Origin: Flavobacterium sp. SUN052
GTDB taxonomy: Bacteria; Bacteroidota; Bacteroidia; Flavobacteriales; Flavobacteriaceae
Direction of reading: 5' to 3'
DNA: 64,000 nt
NCBI RefSeq assembly: GCF_028867935.1
Contig: NZ_JAPQNS010000013.1
Coordinates: 124,001-188,000, forward strand
Shown: positions 19,338-27,691 of the stretch, piece by piece
Numbering within the stretch: position 1 is the stretch's first letter
Layout: the number at the start of each line of letters is the position of its first letter
Position numbers and translations under genes: made by a program
The notes under the pieces: generated by a model
Databases searched by the model: none
The model's input: only the letters and a program-made list of their open reading frames with translations
Told to the model about the DNA's origin: nothing

Positions 19338-19632
19338 ATGGAAACAGCCAAACATCCTTTACCATTATCCATGCCCATGCCGCTGGCATCGACGTGGGTT
19401 CACACAGCCATCTGGTCGCAGTTGATCAGAACAAAGACCATGTGCGGGAGTTCGGGGTCTACACCAAAGACCATCAGCAGATGATCAGCCATCTGCGCCA
19501 GCATGGGGTGACCACGATCGCCATGGAAAGTACCGGTAGCTACTGGCAGACCTTGTTCACGGCTCTTCAGCAGGCTGGCTTCGAAGTGCGGCTGGTGAGT
19601 GGGAGCCAGACCAAGAATGTCAAGCGGGGTGG
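19338..19632 (+). pseudogene. IS110-family transposase N-terminal fragment, rightward
   Basis: From ATG 19338 the start METAKHPLP is in one frame and, after a one-base shift near 19365, IIHAHAAGIDVGSHSHLVAV continues in another. The AGIDVGS segment is the first part of the DEDD (RuvC-like) catalytic domain, and MESTGSYWQTLFTALQQAGF follows as in IS110 family transposases. Similarity ends near SQTKNVK (about 19630). The last two thirds, including the Tnp20 domain, are lost. It faces a second, differently related IS110 fragment. Confidence 0.72.
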
Positions 19633-19639
19633 CCGGTGC

Positions 19640-19831
19640 CGTGTGTTCCTTGCAGAAGATGGCTTGTTGTGGGTTCCAGCCAGGCAGTGCCTTTCGGAGC
19701 CGCAAGGCAGTCTTGATACCTGCGATGGTGTTAAGGGAGCTGGTTTGCAAGACTATTTTCTTGCCGTCGTAAACCGCCCAATCTAAGGTTGCTTTCGCAA
19801 TGTCAATACCAAAAAAGTAGCGAATGTCCAT
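19640..19831 (-). pseudogene. IS110-family transposase N-terminal fragment, leftward
   Basis: From ATG 19831 on the minus strand the frame gives MDIRYFFGIDIAKATLDWAV and KALPGWNPQQAIFCKEHT, the N-terminal DEDD domain of an IS110-type transposase from a different subgroup than its neighbour. Similarity ends at about 19640, where it meets the rightward fragment. Two transposase 5' halves thus meet tail to tail with both 3' halves deleted. Confidence 0.72.
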
Positions 19832-20082
19832 GATGCTTTCTAATTTAGAGTTGCCAAAAGTCTACTTGTTTTGTACTCAATACCTTGCTAACGGTCGGAC
19901 GGCCGATGCCGCCTGTGGTCCCACATTTCTATTCGAGTCATTCAAGTAGAGACAGAGCGGGTCCTAAATCAGCCCATAGGTCGCTATCCTAGCCGTGCAA
20001 TAGGGTAGCCCGCTCTGTTTTTCGTTCATCGGCAAGCTACCCAAATCTAGGAATCTTACCGGCCATCAAACCTAAAGGCCGA
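19832..20082 (-). other. IS110 left end with bridge-RNA-like hairpin
   Basis: This is the non-coding leader of the leftward IS110 fragment. At 19952-20018 a perfect 10-bp stem (acagagcggg paired with cccgctctgt) encloses 47 nt with further partial pairing. IS110 elements encode a structured bridge RNA in the non-coding end upstream of the transposase gene, so this may be its relic. The assignment rests on position and one hairpin only. Confidence 0.3.
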
Positions 20083-20313
20083 TGCAGTCGGAAGGGAAAT
20101 TGTTGGGATAACGCAGTTGCCGAGAGTTTTTTCAAGACCCTCAAGTGCGAGACGGTTAACTATACTTATTTTACCACACGAGCTGCGGCTCGGTTGGCCA
20201 CCTTTGAGTATATCGAGAGTTGGTACAACCGCCGACGGAAACATTCGGCGTTAAATTACCGCTCGCCAAGTCAGCAGGAATCTTATTTTTACTCTTCCTC
20301 AATGGCCGCCTAA
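20083..20313 (+). pseudogene. IS3-family transposase orfB 3' end
   Basis: 77 codons open to a TAA at 20311. The frame carries the C-terminal DDE integrase block SRKGNCWDNAVAESFFKTLK with the catalytic Glu, then IESWYNRRRKHSALNYRSPS. The start of the gene is missing. The last codons and following bases (tcctcaatggccgcctaa) recur almost exactly at 27244-27261 in the miniature element, so both come from the same IS type. Confidence 0.82.
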
Positions 20314-20346
20314 AAAAATCCTATAGCAAGTCCAATAATCACCTGA

Positions 20347-20640
20347 ATGGTTACGAAAGAGACAGGCGCAGTTGTTACCGCGACAATAGGAGACCCTTCA
20401 GCTGGCCCAGGGCGTTTTCAAAACACGCTGCTAAACTGGATGCTCGTCCGGCAAATCGTTCCCCCGTTTTATCGGTATAGCGAGCTTTATGCTGCTGATG
20501 TTTTCCATTGGATAGTTTATGGCGGATCGGGAGTTGCAGGCTTAGTAGAAACCTTTATGGATCTGTTTACCGTTGTTATACAAATAACGTATCAGTGGTT
20601 TTATGAAAAAATCGTTCGTTCCACATTCCGCTGCCAGTGA
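20347..20640 (+). CDS. Doubtful small ORF before tetR
   Basis: 97 codons with two moderately hydrophobic stretches (SGVAGLVETFMDLFTVVIQI). I recognise no family. It overlaps the start of the tetR gene by 38 bp and begins 34 bp after an IS remnant, so it may be a truncated leftover of a gene cut by the IS, or no gene at all. Confidence 0.2.
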   Translation: MVTKETGAVVTATIGDPSAGPGRFQNTLLNWMLVRQIVPPFYRYSELYAADVFHWIVYGGSGVAGLVETFMDLFTVVIQITYQWFYEKIVRSTFRCQ

Positions 20641-21265
20641 AATTGACCCGCTCAGCATGTATCAGCGCATCATAGACGCATCAATGACCTTGTTTTTTAG
20701 GTATGGCTATAGCCGCGTTGTGGTAGATGATGTTGCCCGTGAACTGGCTATCAGCAAAAAAACAATCTATAATCATTTTGGTGGAAAAGCCAATATTCTG
20801 ATGGCTGGCATTGAGCAGTTTTCGACACGTTACCTTGCCGGTGCCGAAGCTATTTTGAACAACGTCGACCTTACATTCCGGCAGAAACTCAACGCCTACC
20901 TGCTCCACATAGGCATCAGTTTTAGCAGTGTAAGTCGTGCATTTATTGAGGACATAAAACGCTCAGAACCAATGGTATGGCAGCGAATGACCAACTTTCG
21001 CCGGGAGGTTTCGCTGAAAAATTTTGCCCAACTGCTCGACGAGGGAGCTCGCGTAGGGTATATCCGCGACGATTCGACCCGGCAACTGGCAATACTAGTC
21101 TATGTAAGTGCCGTTCAAAGCCTGACCGACCCGGATTTTCTGGCTCAGTTTCCTGGTGTGCTGACCGCCGACATTACCAATAATCCCCGCGAAAGTATTG
21201 AGCAGGTAATAAATTTATTGTTACGCGGCATGTTGAGCGGGAAGTTTGAGCGTGAATCGAGCTAG
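20603..21265 (+). CDS. TetR/AcrR-family transcriptional regulator
   Basis: 220 residues. The N-terminal helix-turn-helix reads IIDASMTLFFRYGYSRVVVD, then DVARELAISKKTIYNHFGGK, the classic TetR DNA-recognition block at about residues 20-65. The C-terminal ligand-binding half is diverse. It lies about 100 bp upstream of and on the same strand as the tolC-hlyD-permease genes, so it probably represses that efflux operon. A short direct repeat, ttagtgtaattagtg (about 21350-21364), in front of the tolC-like start is a possible operator. Confidence 0.9.
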   Translation: MKKSFVPHSAASEIDPLSMYQRIIDASMTLFFRYGYSRVVVDDVARELAISKKTIYNHFGGKANILMAGIEQFSTRYLAGAEAILNNVDLTFRQKLNAYLLHIGISFSSVSRAFIEDIKRSEPMVWQRMTNFRREVSLKNFAQLLDEGARVGYIRDDSTRQLAILVYVSAVQSLTDPDFLAQFPGVLTADITNNPRESIEQVINLLLRGMLSGKFERESS

Positions 21266-21368
21266 GTAAGCAACGTACGCTCACAGCGGCATCCACAATG
21301 GCTTGTAGGTGCTTATTTTTTTGTCTTTATGGAAACTATAAAAACAAAATTAGTGTAATTAGTGCAAC

Positions 21369-22724
21369 ATGAAATGCTCAACAACATCCCTATTTTTGCT
21401 GGCCCCGCTGCTCATATCGGCAGTTGCCCTTGGCCAGCCGGTCCTGCCTCCCTCTGCCGGAGTGGAGCTTTCGCGGGCTGCGCTCATCGAGCAGGCCCTG
21501 ACCAGAAGTTATGCGTTGGCCAACAACCAGGCGGAACAAACGAAGGTGAAAATCGAGCAGCAGTCGTTGCGCAATCAGTACCTGCCTGAGGTCACGTTTA
21601 ACCCCACCTTCACGCACCTCGATCGTGACATTTCCATCACGATTCCTCGGCTGCCCTATCAGCCCCTCCCGAAGGAGATGTACAGCGGCCCCTATGATCT
21701 GTCGCAGGTGATTCAACGGCGCAATATTGGTCGAGCAACGGTGTCAGCTAACATGCTCCTTTTTTCGGGAACAAAAATCCCAACGCTCAACAAAGCACTG
21801 ACTGCCAAAGGAAAAGCGATTTTGGCCATGGCCGACAAAGAGCGCATGGCTGTGATTCGCGATGTGGCACAGGCCTACGATCAGTTGGCACTCGTAGCCA
21901 AATCGGAGCATGTGCTCACCGAAGCCGATGCCCGCCTGCTGGCGCAGACAACCTTTATAAACCGGGCCGTGAAAGAGGGCCTGGCCACACCCTACGACCG
22001 AAGCAAGGTTGAGCTGGCGGCCCAGGACCTGCGGGCCAAACACGTTGAACTGGCCGGGAAACGTCAGCTCGCCCTGGCCCGCTTGACCCAGCTAACGGGT
22101 CTCCCCGCCGGGCAACTCGCCAACATTTATCCGGAACTGACTCCGTTGATAGCCGACACCCTCGCCACGGACGTAGACAACCGCCCGGAGATTCGCTCGC
22201 TGACCTTCACCGAACAGGCGGCCTCCTATAAACAGAAGGCGACCCTGGCGGGCTACCTGCCGCAGGCCTACGCGTTTGGCAAAAACGAACTGCGCCGGCA
22301 GGACCTCTCGGCCATTGAGCCTTTCTGGTACGTAGGCGTGGGCATTCGCTGGACACTCTTTGACAAGCTGGCTGCCCGTTCTGAGCGCCGTACGGCCCAG
22401 CAAGATGTGCTCATGGTTCAGAACAGCCTGAACCAAACCCGTGAACTGCTGACGCTGAATCTGGCAAAAGCCCGAACCGAGATGGCCACGGCTAACCAGT
22501 TGCTCGTGGTGGCGCAGCAGAGAACAACCCTTGCCCGCCGGGCACTGGACATTGCCAGTAAGCAATATGAGCAGGGGCTGATTCGGATTACGGAGCGGCT
22601 GGAGGCCGAAAGCGACTTCCAGAAAGCCGAACTCGATTACCTGCAGGCCATTGTTAATCAGCGCACGACAGCTATTGTTCAACGTGAAGCAACCGGCGAC
22701 CTGGTCGTTGCCGACGTTCAATAA
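21369..22724 (+). CDS. TolC-family outer-membrane efflux protein
   Basis: 451 residues with a signal peptide (LFLLAPLLISAVALGQ). Two long alpha-helical repeat regions rich in Gln, Ala and Leu carry TolC features (VIRDVAQAYDQLALVAKSEH; QYEQGLIRITERLEAESDFQ). It forms the outer-membrane channel of a tripartite pump. The membrane-fusion protein (40 bp downstream) and the permease follow in the same operon. Confidence 0.92.
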   Translation: MKCSTTSLFLLAPLLISAVALGQPVLPPSAGVELSRAALIEQALTRSYALANNQAEQTKVKIEQQSLRNQYLPEVTFNPTFTHLDRDISITIPRLPYQPLPKEMYSGPYDLSQVIQRRNIGRATVSANMLLFSGTKIPTLNKALTAKGKAILAMADKERMAVIRDVAQAYDQLALVAKSEHVLTEADARLLAQTTFINRAVKEGLATPYDRSKVELAAQDLRAKHVELAGKRQLALARLTQLTGLPAGQLANIYPELTPLIADTLATDVDNRPEIRSLTFTEQAASYKQKATLAGYLPQAYAFGKNELRRQDLSAIEPFWYVGVGIRWTLFDKLAARSERRTAQQDVLMVQNSLNQTRELLTLNLAKARTEMATANQLLVVAQQRTTLARRALDIASKQYEQGLIRITERLEAESDFQKAELDYLQAIVNQRTTAIVQREATGDLVVADVQ

Positions 22725-22763
22725 CCCCCGGGGGCACCAGCCTCCACTAATCAACTAAATCAC

Positions 22764-23732
22764 ATGAAAATCAACGTATTCGTGCCAATGGCCATCAGCA
22801 CCTTACTGCTGAGCGCCTGCCAGCAGGAAAAGCCACTCGCTACTGATGTTATCGAGGGCAAAGTGAAGAAAGAAACTGTGAGTGTAACGGCCAAAGTGAC
22901 GGGCCGCATCACGAAACTACTCGTCAGCGAAGGCGACCTGGTCCACAAAGGACAGCCCATTGCTACCATTGACATTCCTGAAGCCGAAGCGAAGCTGTTG
23001 CAGGCGCAGGGCGCCTACACCTCAGCCAGGGCACAGTACCAGATGGCACGCAACGGAGCCACCAGCAATGAACGCAAACAGGCCAATGCAGCCGCAACAG
23101 CTGCCAACGACCAGTATGCCCTGGCCGAAAAAAGTTTCACCCGGATCAAAAACATGTACCGCGATTCGCTGATTTCGGCGCAGCAGTACGATGAGATGTT
23201 GACCAAATACCAGTCGGCGAAAGCCCAGCAGACGGGCACAATCGCCAGACGTGATGAAGTAGACGGCAGCGTGAGGGCCGAACGGATTCAGATGGCCTAC
23301 GGCGATATGCTCCGGGCTGAAGGTGCCCTGAAAGAAGTGCAGTCGGCGCTACGCGAAAAGGTGATCGTGGCCGCGCAGGACATGCTCATCGAGAGCATCA
23401 GCCTGCACGAAGGCGAACTGGCTCCGGCGGGTTACGCGGTAGCAACCGGTTATGCCGATGGTCGAACGTACCTGCGTTTTACGGTGAGCGAGAAAGCGGT
23501 AGGGGCGTTCAGGAAAGGCAACACCTATCCGGTTAAACTGCCCTACGGCAACAAAACGATAAGTGCCAAGCTGCTAACCATTAAAGAGTTGGGTAGCTAT
23601 GCCTCGCGCACCAGCAGCTACCCCGCCTACGAACTCGGTGAAGCAGCTTACGAACTGAAACTGATGCCGGTCACCCCCGCCGAACAGGCCGCATTATTGA
23701 CCAATCAAACGGTTATGCTCACGGCTAACTAA
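22764..23732 (+). CDS. HlyD-family membrane-fusion lipoprotein
   Basis: 322 residues. The start has a lipobox (STLLLSACQQE), so it is likely lipid-anchored at Cys19. A biotinyl-lipoyl-like half (VTGRITKLLVSEGDLVHKGQ) precedes a helical hairpin (~70-190) and a beta-barrel part (LRFTVSEKAVGAFRKGNTYP). It should link the inner-membrane permease to the TolC channel. It sits between the tolC-like and permease genes with gaps of 39 and 16 bp. Confidence 0.9.
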   Translation: MKINVFVPMAISTLLLSACQQEKPLATDVIEGKVKKETVSVTAKVTGRITKLLVSEGDLVHKGQPIATIDIPEAEAKLLQAQGAYTSARAQYQMARNGATSNERKQANAAATAANDQYALAEKSFTRIKNMYRDSLISAQQYDEMLTKYQSAKAQQTGTIARRDEVDGSVRAERIQMAYGDMLRAEGALKEVQSALREKVIVAAQDMLIESISLHEGELAPAGYAVATGYADGRTYLRFTVSEKAVGAFRKGNTYPVKLPYGNKTISAKLLTIKELGSYASRTSSYPAYELGEAAYELKLMPVTPAEQAALLTNQTVMLTAN

Positions 23733-23748
23733 CCACCCCACTCAATAA

Positions 23749-24921
23749 ATGAGAACGTTTTTTCAACTAATAGGCCGCGAATTCCGTCAGTTCAGCCGCA
23801 ACAGCGTGGCGGTGGCGGTATTTATTGGCGGCCCGCTTTTCTTTGGACTGCTGCTGGGCTTCACCTACAACCGACCCACGGTGACGAACCTGCCCATCGC
23901 GGTACTCGACCTCAACCAGTCATCGCTCAGCAGTAAAGTCATCGACGCCCTCGATGACAATCCGACGGTACATATCCAGCGGGTATTCAGCGACGAGGTA
24001 GCCGCCCGCAAGGCCTTCCAAACCGGGCAGTACGAGGCCATTGTGACCCTGCCCGAACATTTTGAAGGCGACGTGCAGCAACGACGTACACCCGAGGTTC
24101 AGGTTGACCTGAACATGGCGAACATTCTGACGGCCAACTTTGTATCGCGGGCGGTGCAAACGACCCTCTCGACCATCAACGCCGGGGTTGAGATCGAAGG
24201 ACTGATGAAACGGGGTATTCCGGCAGCCGATGCCCGCAGTCAGTTTCAGGCTTTCAGTATCAACAACACGCGCTATTTCAACCCGTCGGGCAACTACGGT
24301 TATTACATGATGCCGGGGCTGATGGGGGCGGTGCTACAGCAGGTTTTTCTGCTGGCACTTGCGCTGGCCTTCAGCAAAGAATTTGAAGAGCATACGTTCG
24401 GGCAGGTACTCGACAAAACCCGCTGGTCGGGTGTGGCATTGCTGACCAAAATTTTGCCTTACTGGCTCATGGGTACTGGCATCTGGGCATTTGTGCTGGG
24501 TATCCTTTTTCCCCTGCTCAAGATTCCACCCATTGGCGATCTGTCTGCCACGCTGGTGCTCATTGCGTCTTTCACGCTGGCAGTCACAGGGCTGGGCATC
24601 TTAGTTAGTATATTGATCCCGAATCAGTTGCGGGCCACTGAACTCCTGATGATACTGGCTACGCCCAGCTTTGTCGTCAGCGGCTATACCTGGCCTGCCA
24701 GTCAGATGCCGGTTTTTTTGCAGGGGCTGGCACAGGTTATTCCGCTCACCCATTTTCTAAGCGCTTTCCGGAAAGTCTTCTTTTTGAACGCGCCATTTTC
24801 CGCCATTTGGCCAGAAGTACGGTTGCTTACTCTGTACGGCCTAGGTACGTTGCTGGTGGCCTGGCTGGCTCTCTGGTTCATTATGCGAAAGCATAACCGG
24901 GTCGCTGTGGTGGTGGCATAG
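23749..24921 (+). CDS. ABC-2-type transporter permease
   Basis: 390 residues: one membrane helix near the N-terminus, a ~150-residue extracytoplasmic domain (LPIAVLDLNQSSLSSKVIDA; YEAIVTLPEHFEGDV), then five membrane helices. This matches ABC2_membrane_3 (YbhR/YhgE-like) permeases. No ATP-binding cassette gene lies in this operon, so the ATPase must come from elsewhere or the set works differently. The stop codon lies inside a strong hairpin. Confidence 0.88.
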   Translation: MRTFFQLIGREFRQFSRNSVAVAVFIGGPLFFGLLLGFTYNRPTVTNLPIAVLDLNQSSLSSKVIDALDDNPTVHIQRVFSDEVAARKAFQTGQYEAIVTLPEHFEGDVQQRRTPEVQVDLNMANILTANFVSRAVQTTLSTINAGVEIEGLMKRGIPAADARSQFQAFSINNTRYFNPSGNYGYYMMPGLMGAVLQQVFLLALALAFSKEFEEHTFGQVLDKTRWSGVALLTKILPYWLMGTGIWAFVLGILFPLLKIPPIGDLSATLVLIASFTLAVTGLGILVSILIPNQLRATELLMILATPSFVVSGYTWPASQMPVFLQGLAQVIPLTHFLSAFRKVFFLNAPFSAIWPEVRLLTLYGLGTLLVAWLALWFIMRKHNRVAVVVA

Positions 24922-24939
24922 CCCTCACCACAGCGACCC
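24899..24939 (+). terminator. Hairpin across the permease stop codon
   Basis: A perfect 14-bp inverted repeat (gggtcgctgtggtg at 24899-24912 and caccacagcgaccc at 24926-24939) has a 13-nt loop holding the TAG stop. No T-run follows, so it may be a Rho-dependent terminator or a 3'-end stabiliser. Confidence 0.55.
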
Positions 24940-25140
24940 GGCCGGTACGGCAAATGGGGTTTACAACCTGATATTATTTTTTTAGCGGCTGATTTCACCA
25001 CTCAGATCCCCATTTTACGTACTTCTGCCCGATTTGTTAATCGCAATAGGGGCAGGCTATAGTAATCCGTTATACTATTTTTGAATAAACGAATGCTAGG
25101 TTATCAGTCAGGCATTCTAGTTTTGCAGAGATGTCGGCCA

Positions 25141-25701
25141 CTACTTACAGATAATCCTGCCATTCTGACAATTACAGTTCATGGCGACGGCATACATCCC
25201 TGTGCCGCAGGAGACGCACTTTTTGCCGGGAGGGTAAATTACTCCTCCGCAACAGAATGAGCCGGGAACAGCAGGATACATTCCTGTACCGCAGGAGATA
25301 CAAACTTTCCCAGGGGGATAAATCACTCCTCCGCAGCAGAACGAGCCAGGAACAACCGCAGCCTGCCCGGAACCACAACCAATACAGACCAGGCCCGGTC
25401 CTACAATCCGGCCATTGCAACAAATCTGGCCAGGGTTGGCAATAGACATCCCCGACCCGCACGAAACGCATATTTTCCCTTTAGGGGCGATTTGACCATT
25501 ACAGCAGATAGAGCCTGTTGGTACACATCCCCCCTGATTACCGCAGAGCATATAGGTCTGTCCGGTTGGACAACCAGCAGCCCGCAACGTATTTGCTATT
25601 TCAGCCGGATTGGCGTTCGGCTGTTTTTCTACAGTCCGTTCGCACTGTGTAAGTGCGACGATAAGTAGGCAGCAAGAGAACTGTAGCAAGAGAGTTCTCA
25701 T
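25141..25701 (-). CDS. Cysteine-rich tandem-repeat lipoprotein
   Basis: 186 residues. The signal ends LLIVALTQC, a plausible lipobox. From about residue 67 four tandem 28-residue repeats follow the pattern CCxGxIxxxGxxCxxCGxGxxxxxPGxx (examples: CCNGQIAPKGKICVSCGSGM, CCGGVIYPPGKVCISCGTGM). Each repeat has four cysteines, and DNA copies 3 and 4 are nearly identical, pointing to recent duplication. The protein may be disulfide-rich or metal-binding at the cell surface. No named family recognised. It stands alone between the efflux operon and the recombinase region. Confidence 0.72.
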   Translation of the reverse strand: MRTLLLQFSCCLLIVALTQCERTVEKQPNANPAEIANTLRAAGCPTGQTYMLCGNQGGCVPTGSICCNGQIAPKGKICVSCGSGMSIANPGQICCNGRIVGPGLVCIGCGSGQAAVVPGSFCCGGVIYPPGKVCISCGTGMYPAVPGSFCCGGVIYPPGKKCVSCGTGMYAVAMNCNCQNGRIICK

Positions 25702-26174
25702 TAGCGTAATTGTTTAAGATGAACTAACCACTACTTGCAACACCATTGCAAATAACTTGCTATAAACTTAGGAAAAATTGTTATGCATGCATACTATATA
25801 GTATTAATAAATCATTAAATGATTGGGTATGTAGTCAAGCCAAAGTCAGCTCCTACTAATCCAGGAATCCCAACTGGCAACACAAAAAAAGGCCACCTCT
25901 CATGAAAATTCATCCAAGCATCGTTAAAGTTTTTCCTAATGACCTTTTATCAGCAAAGAGGGACTTCATTGCTAATGAAGTATCCTGTCTGGATTATGGT
26001 TTAGTAGCTACATTCGTCAATGCCTATCCCTTTGCAAAAGCGGAAAAGAACAGGATGCCAAATGAGCAAACTGAGCTTCGTCGGGCTGTCCTCTCTCCAA
26101 ACCGCGTAACCATTGAAAAGTAGAAAAAATCGTATTGAAAATGTAAGTTCCAAGGGATGAAATGAATAACCCCA
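25702..26174. other. AT-rich intergenic region
   Basis: It holds short palindromes near 25780-25815 (atgcatgcat, actatatagt). It also has a 73-codon rightward frame at 25902-26123 with no recognisable domain, which I do not support as a gene beyond its length. The promoter of the cysteine-rich lipoprotein should lie near 25702-25780. Confidence 0.35.
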
Positions 26175-26252
26175 GCCCATTTAGGTCGGGGGTTGTGGTA
26201 TTTTGTGGATTTTACATACCTTGAACGGACGTCGTTAATGATGTGTAAAATC
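26175..26252 (+). repeat. Inverted flanking repeat, copy A
   Basis: About 78 bp that recurs inverted at 51369-51442 with roughly 80% identity by eye. Shared blocks are cccatttaggtcg, tgtggtattttgtggatttt and a terminal tgtaaaat. Inside, attttaca and tgtaaaat form an inverted pair around an imperfect aacg/cgt centre. It ends 17 bp before the serine-recombinase frame, where a recombinase target or a transposon end would lie. Confidence 0.7.
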
Positions 26253-26268
26253 ACCGTGGAATACTATC

Positions 26269-26967
26269 TTGCCCATACAAACCTTTGTCGCTTACTACTG
26301 AGTCAGTACCAAAAAGCAGGGACAGTAAGGCCTGGGCCTCCAGGCTCAGCGCAGCAGCGTCCTGGGCTTCGTGCAAACGCCAACGCTGCTGGTGGCTGAA
26401 TTTTGTGATATTGAGTCGGGCAAGCATGACCAGCAACCTGAGCTGCTCAAAGCCATTGCTTATGCCCAACAACACAAAGCCCGCCTGTTCATCGCCAAAC
26501 TCGACCGGCTCAGCCGCAACCTGACCTTCCTCTCCTCGTTGATTGATTCCAAAGTCAGTTTCGTTTGTGCCGACATGCCCGATGCCAATGAGTTTACTAT
26601 TCACATCTTTGCCGCCCTGGCTCAACAGGAACGAAAGATGATTAGTGAACGCACAAAAAAAGCCTTGGACGAAAAGCTACTCCAAATCGGGCAGTGGCGC
26701 AAGAGTGGCCGGGTTTTTCAAGATCCGCTTGTTTCGGCCAAAGCCGCTCAGACTAACCGGAAACGCTCGCTATCCAACGAGAACAACCGTAAAGCGATGG
26801 CGTTGATTAAGGCCTTGACGTCGGCCAAGCTAAGTTATGTGGCCATTGCCAACCAGCTCAATGGGGCTGGATTCAAGACGGCGCGTGGGGGTCAGTTTCA
26901 AGCCACTCAGGTCATGCGCCTGGCGAAGCGTAATCCTTCAGAATCCGCCCAGGACGGGTTGGTTTAG
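26269..26967 (+). pseudogene. Serine recombinase with two nonsense codons
   Basis: The frame from about 26269 reads PIQTFVAYY*VSTKKQGQ*GLGLQAQ, then continues open for about 200 codons. In the family this is YYRVSTxxQGxSGLGL, so TGA at 26299 replaces the catalytic-motif Arg (CGA>TGA) and TAA at 26326 replaces a Ser (TCA>TAA). The nucleophile Ser in VST is intact. Further motifs are AKLDRLSRNLTFLSSLI and FAALAQQERKMISERTKKAL. A shorter product could start at a GTG near 26371 but would lack the catalytic serine. Probably dead, unless the stops are read through. Confidence 0.85.
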
Positions 26968-27146
26968 GCGGGCCACTTTTCCAGGCCAGCCGCAATGCGC
27001 AGGGCTCGTTGGACATCCTCCCAGTAGTAGCCACTATCGTAGCCGGTGGACAGCCGATCACAGATGCTCAGAAAATCACTGGCAGCCTCGACTCGTTGTT
27101 TTGGGTCGACTGCTAGATCAGTGGGCGAAGCGAGGGGATCTTGCAT
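26964..27146 (-). CDS. Small hypothetical protein
   Basis: 60 residues from ATG 27146 (MQDPLASPTDLAVDPKQ), with a mixed-charge helical sequence ending AALRIAAGLEKWPA-like (residues RALRIAAGLEKWPA). No family recognised. It converges on the serine-recombinase pseudogene with a 4-bp overlap, so it may be part of the same old element. Confidence 0.4.
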   Translation of the reverse strand: MQDPLASPTDLAVDPKQRVEAASDFLSICDRLSTGYDSGYYWEDVQRALRIAAGLEKWPA

Positions 27147-27172
27147 TAATAAACAGTAAGGGCAGGAAGCAC

Positions 27173-27204
27173 AAAAAAGCCTCACCTATTTTATAGGTAA
27201 GGCT
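27173..27204 (-). terminator. Intrinsic terminator, leftward
   Basis: On the minus strand a stem (agccttaccta with taggtgaggct, one mismatch) and short loop are followed by TTTTTT. It ends transcription coming from the right, just before the small gene at 26964-27146. Confidence 0.6.
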
Positions 27205-27209
27205 GAAGT

Positions 27210-27290
27210 GGACTTGCAACAGTATAGTGGAGATTTTTTACACTTCCTCAATGGCCGCCTAAAAAATCTCCACTATACTGTTGCAAGTCC
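27210..27290. mobile_element. 81-bp miniature IS3-type derivative
   Basis: Perfect 31-bp inverted repeats (27210-27240, ggacttgcaacagtatagtg..., and 27260-27290) flank only 19 bp. That 19 bp plus the following TAA equals the last codons of the IS3 orfB remnant at 20083-20313 (cttcctcaatggccgcctaa). So it is an IS with its whole inside deleted, keeping both ends. No clear target-site duplication was seen. As RNA it would form a very stable hairpin. Confidence 0.8.
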
Positions 27291-27691
27291 AGATCTTGCC
27301 TGAAAGGTTTATTAGGAGAGGTATTTTTCATATCCGTGTCTGCATCTCCCTGAAATCTCCAGGCAGATTTTATGCTCCAAATGCGAACGAAACCATGTTA
27401 GATTGTACAGGAATATATATTTCAAAAAAATATGAAATGAAAAAGTACGGAAAGGGTACTGATTCTTGATGAACAATGATTCCCAGTATCTATACAATCT
27501 ATTTCACCAGAAGCTTATCGGTTTCATGCCTAACGTTTGTCAAAATTGTCTGTAAAAGGGGCTTAAAACCACCTTCAATGGTAAAGTTGGCTTAAAACCG
27601 ACAGCATTTGGCTTAAAACCGACAGCCTGAATGGCTTAATTCATGGAGTATTGCGAGTTGGTTTTCTACTAATTAGTAAGCTCTAGACTCT
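27291..27691. other. Leader of the 2,068-codon gene with repeated motif
   Basis: No gene is supported here. Near the right end, ttggcttaaaaccgacagc occurs twice exactly (27587-27605 and 27608-27626, 21 bp apart), with a shorter copy ggcttaaaacc at 27560-27570. Two-helical-turn spacing suggests a regulator binding array for the following gene. Confidence 0.5.

Noticed and set aside
19144..19425. Rightward 93-codon frame upstream of the IS110 fragment
   Set aside because: It runs through the non-coding IS end and is out of frame with the transposase motifs.
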